A stretch of DNA of 64,000 nucleotides, taken from positions 186,001-250,000 of the forward strand of contig JAICWO010000002.1 in assembly GCA_025934775.1 (NCBI GenBank), given 5' to 3'. Position numbers and translations under genes: made by a program. Below the pieces are notes generated by a model that saw only the letters and a program-made list of their open reading frames with translations, searched no databases and was not told the origin of the DNA. Within the stretch, counting starts at the first letter, position 1. Each line of letters begins with the position of its first letter. This document shows, piece after piece, positions 1 to 9,600 of this stretch. This DNA is from Gemmatimonadaceae bacterium (GTDB taxonomy: Bacteria > Gemmatimonadota > Gemmatimonadetes > Gemmatimonadales > Gemmatimonadaceae).

Positions 1-2
1 CG

Positions 3-50
3 CCGCTGATCACGAACGACGACCTCAAGTCCATCCTCGGCCGGGGTTGA
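3..50 (+). CDS. C-terminal fragment of an unknown protein (5' end outside window)
   Basis: An open frame enters from the left edge and ends at a TGA at 48-50. The 15 visible residues finish in a hydrophilic tail (NDDLKSILGRG). The next gene begins 39 bases later on the same strand behind its own ribosome binding site. The fragment is too short to assign a family and could be chance. Confidence 0.35.
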   Translation, partial: PLITNDDLKSILGRG

Positions 51-89
51 TGTATCATTCGGGTCACCCGGACCCGAGAGGGGATCGAG

Positions 90-365
90 ATGCCGTGTCT
101 TTTCGCGCTCATCGCGCTCGCCGCACCGCGCATCGTCATTCTCGCGCTGTGGTTCTTCTCGACGTGGTTCACCGGCCTGTTCGCGACGATTCTCTGGCCG
201 GTCCTCGGTTTCATCTTCCTGCCGACGACACTGCTCTGGTACACGGCGGTGGCGCACTGGTGGGGCGGCCACTGGTCGCTCTGGCCGGTCGTCGGGTTGG
301 TAATCGCCTTGATGATCGACATTTCGCCGGCGAAAGGACGGCGGCGTCGGGTCGTGGAGGAGTAG
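90..365 (+). CDS. small integral membrane protein, unknown function
   Basis: A 91-residue protein with a hydrophobic N-terminal half: a first segment at about residues 3-20, a second at about 22-45 and a third at about 60-75, then a basic tail (KGRRRRVVEE). This predicts two or three inner-membrane helices with a positively charged cytoplasmic end. The start is supported by a GAGGGG sequence shortly before the ATG. It lies alone between a fragment at the window edge and a long gene-free stretch. No catalytic motif is visible, so no function is proposed. Confidence 0.6.
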   Translation: MPCLFALIALAAPRIVILALWFFSTWFTGLFATILWPVLGFIFLPTTLLWYTAVAHWWGGHWSLWPVVGLVIALMIDISPAKGRRRRVVEE

Positions 366-399
366 GTCGTTCGCTCGGGGAATTTCACTCGGCGAATAC

Positions 400-487
400 G
401 GGTGGATTTGGGACGCGCCGAATAGGGTAGCTCGACCAGTCCGCCCTCGTTTGCTAGGTCCGCCGAGTCCGCGTCCCAAATCCATCC
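400..487. repeat. long inverted repeat
   Basis: The 15-base arm TGGATTTGGGACGCG at 403-417 is matched perfectly by its reverse complement at 470-484. The stem extends to about 18 bp with one G-T pair. The arms are 52 bases apart, so this is more like a REP/MITE-type palindrome than a compact terminator. Confidence 0.7.
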
Positions 488-536
488 AGCCTTCCTTGGC
501 GACTGTACGATACAGAAAAATAAGCTGGTAAATACA

Positions 537-568
537 GAACGCCCCCACACTCGCGTGCAGGGGCGTTC
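537..568. other. stem-loop, possible terminator without clear U-tract
   Basis: GAACGCCCC at 537-545 pairs with GGGGCGTTC at 560-568 around a 14-base loop. No T run follows on the plus strand. On the minus strand the following sequence is T-rich but interrupted. Its role is unclear. Confidence 0.4.
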
Positions 569-951
569 GCGCTGGCAGGCAGACGTCGCTTCGACTCGCC
601 GGCCACACGCGGGTGATTCACGGTTCTCTGCGAGTCCCGCGCGCGACACACAGCCGCGGCCGTCCTCCCTCGAGCTCAGGCACCGGCGGTACCGGCATCC
701 GAGTGCTGCGGAATTCCAAACAGCGCCAGTCGTGACCAGCGACCCCACGACCGACCACTCCGGGGTCGAACCCTGAGTGGCGACCCTCGCGGCGGCGTCC
801 CGCCCGTGAGCCATGGCCGCGCGACGCTCGTACCGCTGCCGCGCCGGCGAACGAAAACAGTGCAAAGCCTTTGCCATGGCGCCGCCTGAGCCGCGGCATG
901 GATCACGCACTCTCGTTGGCGAATCGACGACGCCGCGAAGGAGTTGCGACC

Positions 952-3138
952 ATGGGCGACCGACACGCCGCGCCGGACCTCCGGCCGCTGGAGAACGCAT
1001 ATACGATCATCGGCGAGCTCCGCGGGGACGACGACGCCCGCACCTTCCTCGCGAAGCGTGCCGCGGGTGATGACGAAGTGCTCATCACCGTCGTGCGCGA
1101 GCCCGGCAGCGACGGCAACAACGCACTGAACCATTTCGCGGCCGACACCAAGCTGCTCGCCGGCCTCGCGCATCCCAACATGCCGCGCGTGCTCGACGGG
1201 CGCTGGCTCGGTAAGGATGCGTTCGCCATCGTGACCGCGCGGCCCGCCGGCGACACGCTCGGCGAGCTGCTCTCACGCGACGAGCGGCTGAGCTTCCCGC
1301 GCATCGCGTCGGTGTTGCAAGACGTGAAAGGCGTTCTCGATTGGGCGCGCGACAACGGTGTCGTCCATCGCGGCGTCACCGCGGATTCGCTCGTCTTCGA
1401 GCGCGACTCGGATCAGGTGCTCGTGTCGCTGCTGCCCACGCCGATCGGCATCGATGCGGTGCCGGGCGCGTGCGACGACGCGCGCACCATCGGCCGGCTC
1501 GCCCGCGCGATGCTCACCGGTGAGCCGCCGCAGGGCGAGGCGCGGCTCACTCCGATCGCCGACGTGCGTCCGGATCTCGCTCGCCGCGTCGCCGAGGAGA
1601 CGGACGCGATGACGTCGTGCGCGAACCCGAACGAAGCGCCCGACGTCTCGGCGTACATCGGCGTGATCGCGATGGCGCAGTCGCTCAAGGATGGCGAGGA
1701 GACGGTCGCGCGTCTCCAGGCGGAGTTCGCCGCCGAACAGGCGGCCGAGCGCGAGCGATTCGACAACGAGATGGACGCGTGTCGCCGCGACGCCGCCGAC
1801 CAGGCCGCCGAATTCGCCGCCGAGCGCGACGCGGCGCGCAAGCGCATCGAGGAGCAGCAGACGCAGCTCACCGCCGAGCGCGCGCAGTACGATCAAGAGC
1901 GCATCGAGTTCGACGAGGCGCGCGAAGAATTGGAACGGCAGCGCACCGCATTCGCGGCCGAGCATGCCGCCTTCGAGCGCGAGCGCGACGATTGGAATCA
2001 GGAGCGCGAGTCGCTCGAGCAGCGGCTCGCCGCGGGGGAGCAGATGCTCGCCGAGGAACGCGCACAGCGCGAGTCGGACGCCGAGCGCGCGCGCGCCGAG
2101 ATCGAGCGCGCGCGAGCGGAGGCTCAGCGTTCGGCAGCGGACGCGGAAGCGGTGGCCGTGCCGGTGCTGACCGAGCTCGCGGTGCGCGAGGCCGTCGAAA
2201 AGAGCCGACAGGGCAACCGCGACAAGAAGTCTCGCACGCCCGAGACGGAGGTCCCGATCGAGACCGGTGCCGAGACGCGGTCGGTCGCGATCAAGACCGC
2301 GGCGCCGTCGGGAGCGCAATGGGAGAAGGCGCCTCCGTCGATCTCGTTCCAGAAGAAGGCAGCAGACGCCGAGAGCGGCGGCGAGACATCGTCCGACGCC
2401 ATGCGCCGCTGGCCGTGGATCACCTGGCGGCCAAGCTGGACGAAACCGACGGCGCTCGTCGCGGCGCTCGTGCTCCTCGGGGCTTCGATCGCCGTGGCGC
2501 GGCATGAGAATTCTCATAACAGCGTCGACTCGGTCGCCCTCGGCGGCACGAAGATCGATCCGCGGCTGCCTACGCTCGACACCACGTCGATGCCGCGCGG
2601 CGGCTTTCTGACGCAGAGCGCCGGCGGCCGCCTGGCTGTCGGCGGCACGGGCGCGCCGCTCGCGACCGGTGTCGATTCCCCCTCCGGCACCGCGCCCGAT
2701 TCCTCGAGCTCCGCCGTGGTCACGGCGGCGCAAGTCTCGGCGGGCGACGTTGCGCCGAGCGCGGTGACTCCGGTGCCCACGCCCATGTCGACGCCACGGT
2801 CGACGCCAATATCAACGCCGCAGCGTCAGCCGGCAACGCAGCCGTCGCCGAACCCGGCGCCGGCGGCGCCGCGACCGCTCGGCCCGCGCGCGAGCGCGCC
2901 AATCGACACCACCGCTACGACCGCGTCGACGCGCGCTCCAGTCACACCAACGCCGCCGCCGATCGATACGACGCGCCACGACTCGATCATCCCACTCAGG
3001 ATGCCGCTCCCGCGCCGCGATTCCTCGGTGCATCGCGACACGGCCGTGCGCCACGACACGGCGAGTCACGACACGACGCGCACGCGTCCGGATACGAGCA
3101 GCGGCCCCGCGCAATCGAGCCCCGAAGGCTGGGCGTGA
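952..3138 (+). CDS. pseudokinase with long coiled coil and a membrane anchor
   Basis: A 728-residue protein. Residues about 15-230 follow the serine/threonine kinase fold, but the catalytic positions are degenerate: the HRD loop reads HRGVTADS (H139 R140 G141), the expected VAxK lysine is absent near EVLITVV, and no DFG is seen. Residues about 250-420 are a charged heptad-type region rich in Glu, Arg and Ala, a probable long coiled coil. One transmembrane helix lies at about 500-520, and the rest is rich in Pro, Ser and Thr and probably extracytoplasmic. An ATG 81 bases upstream is in frame, but this start has GAAGGAG just before it. Likely a scaffold or sensor rather than an active kinase; the ligand is unknown. 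Confidence 0.7.
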   Translation: MGDRHAAPDLRPLENAYTIIGELRGDDDARTFLAKRAAGDDEVLITVVREPGSDGNNALNHFAADTKLLAGLAHPNMPRVLDGRWLGKDAFAIVTARPAGDTLGELLSRDERLSFPRIASVLQDVKGVLDWARDNGVVHRGVTADSLVFERDSDQVLVSLLPTPIGIDAVPGACDDARTIGRLARAMLTGEPPQGEARLTPIADVRPDLARRVAEETDAMTSCANPNEAPDVSAYIGVIAMAQSLKDGEETVARLQAEFAAEQAAERERFDNEMDACRRDAADQAAEFAAERDAARKRIEEQQTQLTAERAQYDQERIEFDEAREELERQRTAFAAEHAAFERERDDWNQERESLEQRLAAGEQMLAEERAQRESDAERARAEIERARAEAQRSAADAEAVAVPVLTELAVREAVEKSRQGNRDKKSRTPETEVPIETGAETRSVAIKTAAPSGAQWEKAPPSISFQKKAADAESGGETSSDAMRRWPWITWRPSWTKPTALVAALVLLGASIAVARHENSHNSVDSVALGGTKIDPRLPTLDTTSMPRGGFLTQSAGGRLAVGGTGAPLATGVDSPSGTAPDSSSSAVVTAAQVSAGDVAPSAVTPVPTPMSTPRSTPISTPQRQPATQPSPNPAPAAPRPLGPRASAPIDTTATTASTRAPVTPTPPPIDTTRHDSIIPLRMPLPRRDSSVHRDTAVRHDTASHDTTRTRPDTSSGPAQSSPEGWA

Positions 3139-3172
3139 TCGCGCCGCGCGAGCCCGGCGTGTATGCTACGGC

Positions 3173-3595
3173 ATGTGCGCACGTCGTTGGCTGATCGCGC
3201 TGACGCTGCTGGTGGCGGCATGCATTCGAATCGGCACTCCCGCATCCGCCTCTGGTGAAGAGCGCGATCTGAGCCGGATCGCCGCCGACGAGATCTCCGT
3301 CGGCCATTGGAACAGCGCGGAAGACATCGTTCGCGCGCTGCGGCCGAGGTGGCTCGCCGTGCGCGGCCCGGACACGGTCTACGGCGGTCCGGGTGGCGTT
3401 CAGGTGCGGATGGACGGCATGTGGCTGGGCAACACGACGAGTCTGCGCGGCGTGTCGCCGCTCGACATCGATTCGCTCGCGTTCATCGATCCCGTGGCGG
3501 CGGCGGGCCGGTGGGGCGGCAACTTTCGCGACGGCGTGATCCTGATCTACGGCCGCCGCGGTCCGCTGCCGGATACCTCGGGCATGGGGGAGTAG
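3173..3595 (+). CDS. small lipoprotein with TonB-plug-like domain
   Basis: A 140-residue protein with a signal peptide ending in a lipobox (LLVAAC), so probably acylated and exported. The remainder has the pattern ISVGHWNSAEDIVRALRPRW, then a short insert with VRMDGM, then LDIDSLAFIDPVAAAGRWGG and GVILIYGRRG. This resembles the plug domain of TonB-dependent receptors without the barrel. Such stand-alone plug-like lipoproteins are, to my knowledge, common in Gemmatimonadota. A TATGCT box ends only 5 bases before the ATG, so the mRNA may be leaderless. Function unknown. Confidence 0.65.
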   Translation: MCARRWLIALTLLVAACIRIGTPASASGEERDLSRIAADEISVGHWNSAEDIVRALRPRWLAVRGPDTVYGGPGGVQVRMDGMWLGNTTSLRGVSPLDIDSLAFIDPVAAAGRWGGNFRDGVILIYGRRGPLPDTSGMGE

Positions 3596-3659
3596 TCGCC
3601 GATGTCGCCGTCATAGACGACGAATTGCACAGGCAGCGGTGATTCAGGCAGATTCCGGC

Positions 3660-4646
3660 ATGCCCCGTCTCACACACATCGCATTGGTCTTCTTCGTCGC
3701 CGCGGCGACGGCACGCGCGCAGAATTCGCCCCGCTTTGTCGATGCGGGTAAAGAGCTCGTCATAACGTACGGGCCGGTCTCGTTGCCGGCGCGGACCACT
3801 CACGATGAGATGAAAGAGCTGCCGACGCTCACGGTGATGCTCCCGGCCGACGGATGGATCCGCGGCATGGACGTGGACCTCATCGACTCACACGGGCGAA
3901 AGCTGCCGCAACATCTTCTCCATCATCTGTCGGCGATGGCGCCGGATGAGCGCGACCTGTTCAATCCGGTGATGATGCGCTTTGGCGCGGCGGGCGCGGA
4001 GACCGGCTCGATCGATCTGCCGCGATTCATCGGTATTCGCGTGCACAAAGGCGATTCGTTGTTCGTCAGCATCATGCTGCACAACGACACCGACACGGCG
4101 TACGACGACGTCGTGGTGCGGGCGCGCGCGCCGTTCACGCATGCCGACGCATTGCTGCCGGCGCTCACCGTGTATCCGATGGGCATGGTGATCGGACCGA
4201 AGGACAAGCCGAACGTCTTCGATCTGCCGCCGGGACGCTCGGAACAGTACTGGGAAGGTTCGCCGGCGGTCGCGGTCCGGCTGCTCGGCGTGATGGGACA
4301 TCTCCACCAGTACGGCGTGCTGCTGCGCCTCGAGGATCGGACGGCGAAGACGGTGCTGCTGGAAGAACGGCCGAAAACCGACAGCGCGGGCAACATCCTC
4401 TCCATGCCGCTCTCGTCGTTCCTCTGGACCTTCGGCAAGCCGATCTACCCGTCGCACGTCTATCGCCTCACGGCGGTGTATGAGAATCCTACTGGCCGGA
4501 CGATCCCGGACGGCGGCATGGGCGTTTTGGGCGGAATCGTCATGTTGAGCAGCGGAACCTGGCCCCGCGTCGATCGGAACAATGCCGAATACAAGAAGGA
4601 CGTCGAGGCGATCCTTCACAGCGATCACCAGATGGCGATGCCCTGA
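3660..4646 (+). CDS. secreted PHM-like copper-binding protein (putative copper type II monooxygenase fold)
   Basis: A 328-residue protein with a signal peptide (about residues 1-20, ending ATARA). The two-domain pattern resembles peptidylglycine alpha-hydroxylating monooxygenase. A His pair (H88-H89) and H141 would form one copper site. An HxH in MGHLHQYG (H214, H216) and a methionine in PDGGMGVLGG (M287; alternatively M295) would form the other. The spacings 89-141, 141-214 and 216-287 approximate those between the PHM ligands. Substrate unknown and monooxygenase activity unproven. An upstream in-frame ATG would add seven residues, but the chosen start places the signal peptide at the N-terminus. 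Confidence 0.6.
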   Translation: MPRLTHIALVFFVAAATARAQNSPRFVDAGKELVITYGPVSLPARTTHDEMKELPTLTVMLPADGWIRGMDVDLIDSHGRKLPQHLLHHLSAMAPDERDLFNPVMMRFGAAGAETGSIDLPRFIGIRVHKGDSLFVSIMLHNDTDTAYDDVVVRARAPFTHADALLPALTVYPMGMVIGPKDKPNVFDLPPGRSEQYWEGSPAVAVRLLGVMGHLHQYGVLLRLEDRTAKTVLLEERPKTDSAGNILSMPLSSFLWTFGKPIYPSHVYRLTAVYENPTGRTIPDGGMGVLGGIVMLSSGTWPRVDRNNAEYKKDVEAILHSDHQMAMP

Positions 4647-4663
4647 GCGCGAGATGACACCCG

Positions 4664-6427
4664 TTACCGCATGCGCCGCGACGCCGCGAGCGCGGCGAGC
4701 AGGTAGGTGAAGTTCGCGGTGCCGTCCATGATCGGCTCGTTGGTGGAGTAGTCGCCGATGTCGTCGTGGTAGACGATGAAGCCTGTGTTGAACGGCGCGA
4801 AGGCATCGGCGTGGTGCAGGGCGATGCCTTTCAGATTCGAGAAGATCGAGCGATACACCGGCCCGTCGACGAGGCCGCCCGTGAGCGCCTGCGGCCCGAA
4901 CTGCGGCGCGATCGCCGAGTGGGGATCGTGCGGCCACGTGCCGCCATTCGGGTAGCCGATGATCATCGACGTCCCCCACGGGTTCGTGCCGAACAGCCAG
5001 TCGAGCGCCGCCTGTTCGTATTCTCTAAAGCGCGCGTCGCCCGTCATGCGGCGATAGAGGAAGGCCTGCGTCGCGAACGACACCATGAGATCGTTCGAGC
5101 ACCAGATGAACGGGATGCCGACCCTGAAGCCGTTCTGCGCCCGGCGCGCCACGGCGTCGAGTCCGCGGCGGTAGAAGTCGGCCATCGTCGTCCGCTCCCG
5201 CGCGCTGGCCGAGCGCCAGGCCGAGTAGTGGCCGGCGTTGTACCACGGATACCACTCGTAGTGGCGCGCGGTATCCGCACCCATCCACGGCGTCACGGGC
5301 TCCTGCCGGGCGTAGCGGAGCGCGTCCTTCAGGTAATGGCTCTCACGCGTCAGCGCGTACAGCTCCGCGGCGGCGAGCTCCATGTCGTCCGTCCAGTTGT
5401 CCTCCTCGTAGAAGTAGGGTGCGGTGCCCGGCGCGGTCTGGCAGACGCCGGGATGATCTTGACCAAGCACGTACGCGGCCGTCGCCTTGTGGCGCAGCAC
5501 GCGCGCGAGTGAATCGTTGCCGGGACCCAGCAGCCGCGCCGCGAGCGCGAACGCCGACGCGAACTTGCCCGCGGTCGAGGCCATTCCGGTCGAGCGATTC
5601 TTGTACTTGAAGATTCCTTGCGGACGTCCGGTGCAGGGGTAGATCGGCCGCTGCTTGCCCTTGCCCCAGCCGTAGTCCGAGCTGTCGTTCGTCGGAAGAT
5701 CGAAGTACCGGTGGTCGCGGTCGTCGGCGAGCTGATTGTAGAGCTCCGTGTCGCTCGGGAACATGCGGAGCAGCCACTCGATCCCATGCCGCGCCTCGTC
5801 GAGCACATCGGCGGTGTGATTCGCGCCGGGCAGACCGTTCGCCGCGAACGCGTCGGCGAACGCGCGCGGATAGTCGCGATACGCGGCGAGCATGTCGTAC
5901 GTCGCCGTGGCGGAGGTGGCGACGTATTGCAGGTAATCCGACGCGTCGGCCCACCCGCCGCTCACGGGCAGGAATTTCACGACACGTCCGGAATCGTCGA
6001 TCACGTACCCGTCGAGCTTATGGACGGAATCGCGAAAGAACGGATTCCATCCCGATCGCTGCTCGCGCATGTAGTGGAGCAGCGTGTCCGCGGCACCGTC
6101 GTAGACGTGCGCGCCGATCGTGACCGGCGGCGAGTGCACGGCGCCGGCGTCGATCGTGTAGCGGCCGGGGGACTTTAGAGAACTGAAATCGAGCCGCCAG
6201 GTCTGCGCGCACGGGCCAAAGGCGCCCGCGGCTCTGGCGGTGCGCGGCTTGGTGACGGCGCGACCGGCTTGATCGCGGACGACGAACGGAGCGAGCGTCG
6301 CCGCAGAGTCGAGCGCGCAGGCGACGGCGACCTTCGGCGCGCTCGGCAAATATCCGACCTGGTTCACGCGGATGACGATCGAGTCGTTCGCGGCCAGCGC
6401 GAGGGAAGCGAGGAGGAGGAGGAGCAT
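4664..6427 (-). CDS. secreted glycoside hydrolase family 9 enzyme
   Basis: A 587-residue protein with a short signal peptide (MLLLLLASLALAA). An N-terminal Ig-like domain (about 16-105, containing VNQVGYLPSAPKVAV) of the CelD_N type precedes a GH9 alpha/alpha barrel. The catalytic region shows VSGGWADASDY (D161 and D164 in the place of the family's D-A-G-D), DNWTDDMELAAAELYALT and GTNPWGTSMIIGYP. The conserved C-terminal Glu is E564 in DYSTNEPIMDGTANF. GH9 enzymes hydrolyse beta-1,4-glucans or related chito-oligosaccharides by inversion; the exact substrate cannot be read here. It is convergent with the PHM-like gene. Two rare-codon patches occur near 5021 and 6174. Confidence 0.85.
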   Translation of the reverse strand: MLLLLLASLALAANDSIVIRVNQVGYLPSAPKVAVACALDSAATLAPFVVRDQAGRAVTKPRTARAAGAFGPCAQTWRLDFSSLKSPGRYTIDAGAVHSPPVTIGAHVYDGAADTLLHYMREQRSGWNPFFRDSVHKLDGYVIDDSGRVVKFLPVSGGWADASDYLQYVATSATATYDMLAAYRDYPRAFADAFAANGLPGANHTADVLDEARHGIEWLLRMFPSDTELYNQLADDRDHRYFDLPTNDSSDYGWGKGKQRPIYPCTGRPQGIFKYKNRSTGMASTAGKFASAFALAARLLGPGNDSLARVLRHKATAAYVLGQDHPGVCQTAPGTAPYFYEEDNWTDDMELAAAELYALTRESHYLKDALRYARQEPVTPWMGADTARHYEWYPWYNAGHYSAWRSASARERTTMADFYRRGLDAVARRAQNGFRVGIPFIWCSNDLMVSFATQAFLYRRMTGDARFREYEQAALDWLFGTNPWGTSMIIGYPNGGTWPHDPHSAIAPQFGPQALTGGLVDGPVYRSIFSNLKGIALHHADAFAPFNTGFIVYHDDIGDYSTNEPIMDGTANFTYLLAALAASRRMR

Positions 6428-6474
6428 GGGTGGATTCTCGTATCGCGCCGGGCCGGAGGCAACCAGGTCAGGGC

Positions 6475-6560
6475 GTCATCCCGAGCGGAGCGGCGCAGCG
6501 TGTTCCCCATCTGTCATCCCGAGCGGAGCGGCGAAGCCGCGGAGTCGAGGGATCTGGGCT
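6475..6560. repeat. two copies of the CATCCCGAGCGGAGCGG intergenic repeat
   Basis: GTCATCCCGAGCGGAGCGGC occurs at 6475 and again at 6513. The second copy continues through a GCGAAGCCGC palindrome to GAGTCGAGGGATCT. A diverged copy is at 31957. This class of repeat is scattered widely in intergenic DNA of many soil bacteria. It lies between the convergent-free 5' end of the GH9 gene and the 3' end of the propeller gene. Confidence 0.75.
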
Positions 6561-6609
6561 CGTGGCGCGCCCGACACATTCGCGCCGGGGCGGCCCAACC
6601 GCTTTTAGA

Positions 6610-6660
6610 CGCGAACGACGCGAACGACGCGAATACGCGCGGACGTTCGCGTCGTTCGCG
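6610..6660. repeat. 9-bp tandem repeat folding into a perfect hairpin
   Basis: The unit GCGAACGAC is repeated in tandem from 6611. The 16-base arm CGCGAACGACGCGAAC at 6610-6625 is perfectly complementary to 6645-6660, with a 19-base loop. It sits just past the 3' end of the propeller gene and could act as a transcript end or a REP-like element. Confidence 0.7.
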
Positions 6661-6696
6661 CTCCACCGGTTCAATGCCTCACTACGCCGATCGCCC

Positions 6697-9600
6697 TCAA
6701 AACACCACCGGCTTCCCAACCGTGATCGGCGACAACCCGAGCTTCTTCGCCTGCGCGTTGAACGCCGGAAGGTCCGTCGTCAGCACTTTCTGCAGGCGAT
6801 CGATCTGCACTTTGAGCTCGCCCTTGAGATCGTCGAAGATCGGGTACGCGCTCGCGATCGGCTTCGCGTCGGTGTTGCTGACCACGCCGAGGAGCGACGC
6901 GAGGCGATTGTTCACCTTGATCGGGAAGTTGAGCGGGTCCTGGCCGCTCTGGTTCTTGACTTGATAGATCTCATCTTCAACTCCGCTCAAGTCTCCGTCG
7001 AGCTTGTCGCCGGTGGTCTTGAGCTGCTCGTCCGGCGACTTCGCGATGCGGTCGGAGACCTGCTTCTTCACGTCGCGGATCTGGATCACGGCGCGGTTCG
7101 CTTCGCTCAGCTGGTCGCGGAGCTGGAGCGCGAGCGCGAGCTGCGCCGCGAGATCGGCGTCGGTCGCCGCGTGGAGCGGATTGCGCTTGACGATGATCGG
7201 CTGCGAGACGGTCTTGCCGTCGGCCGTGAGCCGCACCGCGTACCGGCCCGGCGCGGCCTGCGGGCCCGTCGTGCTCCCGCCCCAGAGAATCATCCCCGGG
7301 AACGTGGCCGCCGGCGCGTAGCGCAGATCCCAGTCGAACGTCTGCAGGCCCGCGTTCTTCGACGGCGCGAACGCGCCGAAGCCGCCGCGGCCTCGCCCAC
7401 CACGGCCCGCCGCCGCGGAATCCGCCGGCGCACCGCCGGCCCCGCGTCCCCCACGGCCCCCGTTCTCGTTCGCCGTGTCGGGGTACGTCCGGATCACCTG
7501 GCCGTGCGCGTCGAGAATGTCGATCCGCACGTCCTTCGCCGGATGCTCGAGCAAATACTGAATCGCCAGCGGCTCGCTCGAGCGGATCGCGGTCGCCGGC
7601 TTGAAGAGATAGACGTCGCTCGCCGACGCGACCGTCGCGTTGTACTGCCGCAGCGGATTGATGTTGTCGAGGATGTAGAAGCCGCGGCCGTGCGTCGCGA
7701 TCGCGAGGTCGTGGTCCGCGACCATGATGTCGGCGACCGGGATGTCCGGCAGATTGAGCGACAGCGACTCCCAGCGGTCGCCGTCGTCGTACGAGATGTA
7801 CACGCCGTGCTGCGTCGCGGCGTAGAGAAGACCCTTGCGGGTGGGATCCTCCTTCACCGAATGCACGAAGTCGTCGCCGCGAATCCCCGTCACGATCTTG
7901 GTCCACGTTCTGCCGAAATCGTGCGTGCGGTAGATGTACGGTGCCTTGTCGTCGAGCAGCGGACGCTTCACCGCCACATAGGCGCTCGCCGAATCGAACG
8001 CGGATGCGTCGATCATGCTCACGCGGCCGAAGTCCGGCATGTCTTTGGGCGTGACGTTCGACCAATGCTTGCCACCGTCCTTCGTCAGGCTGATGATGCC
8101 GTCGTCCGAGCCCGTCCAGATCACGTTCGTCGTGCGCTTGGACGGTCCGATCGAGTAGATAACCGCGTACACTTCCGGCCCGTTCATGTCGCGCGTGATC
8201 GGACCGCCGGACGGTCCCATCGTCTTGGGATCGTGGCGCGTGAGGTCGGGGCTGATGCGCGTCCAACTGTCGCCGCCGTTCGTCGTCATGAAGAGGTGCT
8301 GCGACGATGCGTAGAGCACGTGGGGATTCACCGGCGAGAAGATGATCGGGTACGTCCACTGCCAGCGCTCCTTGAGCACCGCCGACTCTTCACCGCTGAA
8401 CATGCGCGGATACGGGCTCACCTCGCGGCGCTCGCCGGTGCGGCGATTGTCCTTGGTGAGAAAGCCGCCGCCGTTCGCGTTCGTGCCGGAGTAGAACACA
8501 TCCGGGTCGAGCGGGTCGGGCGCGATGTAGCCGTCCTCGGCGCCCGCGGGGCTGAACTCGTCGGGCGCCCCACCGCGACCGCGGCCACCGCCGCCGCGAC
8601 CGAAGCCGCTCGGCTGCGCGGTGGACACGCACATCTCGTTCGAGTCCTGCTGCGAGCCGCAGACGTAGTACGGAACGTTCGCCGTCGCGACCACGTGGTA
8701 GAACTGGCCGGTCGGATAATCCTGAGCGGACCATTCGCGGCCGCCGTTCATCGAGATCGCGCCGCCGCCGTCGTTGGCGATGATCAGATGCTGCGCGTTG
8801 TCCGGGTCGATCCACAAATCGTGATAATCGCCGTGCGTGTTGCCGCCCACGTTCTGCAGCGATTTGCCGGCGTCGCTCGAGCGAAATGCGCTGGTGTTGA
8901 GCGCGTAGAGCTCATTCTCGCTCTTGGGGTCGGCGATCACGTGGGTGTAGTAGAACGCGCGCTGGCGGATGTTGCGGTTCTCGTTGACCTTGGTCCACGT
9001 CGCGCCGGCGTCGTCGGAGCGGAATAGGCCGCCGTTCTCGTTCTCGATCAGCGCGTAGACGCGATTCGGGTTCGCGGGCGAGACGGCGACGCCGATCTTG
9101 CCGACGACGCCCTCCGGCAGTCCCTTGGCGCGCGTGATGTCCGTCCACGTGTCGCCGCCGTCGGTCGACTTGAACAAGCCGCTCCCGGGACCGCCGCTCG
9201 ACATCTGCCATTCCTTGCGATACGCCTCCCACATCGTCGCGTACATCACCTTGGGATCTTTCGGATCGATCGAGATGTCCTCGGCGCCCGTCTCCGGGCC
9301 GCGGTAGAGCACCTTCCGCCACGTCGCTCCGGCGTCGGTCGACTTGAACAGGCCGCGCTCCTCGCTCGGCACGCCGTACTTCCCGAAGTCGGCGACGAAG
9401 ACGACGTTCGGATCCGTGGGATGGATGCGGATCTTCGCGATCGCATCAGAGTTCTCGAAACCCACTTTCTTCCACGTCTTGCCCGCGTCGGTCGACCTGT
9501 ACACGCCGTCGCCCGGCATGATGTTGCCGCGGATCTCCGCTTCGCCCGTGCCGATGAACACCTCGTTCGGGTTCGACTCCGATACCGCGACCGCGCCGAC

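Larger units (their letters stand above)
366..951. other. gene-poor stretch with two hairpins
   Basis: No convincing gene on either strand: the open frames here have poor codon periodicity and match no family I know. It holds a long inverted repeat (400-487), a second hairpin (537-568) and an AT-richer patch around 505-537. The leader of the downstream kinase-like gene lies at its right end. Confidence 0.5.

Noticed and set aside
745..790. tRNA-like segment with GGTTCGA-type loop on the minus strand
   Set aside because: Only a short hairpin forms; there is no acceptor, D or anticodon arm around it.
6430..9027. Long open frame (865 codons) on the plus strand across the propeller gene
   Set aside because: Exactly antisense to a gene with signal peptide and Asp-box motifs; the reading is Arg/Ala-rich without family features, as usual for the opposite strand of GC-rich genes.
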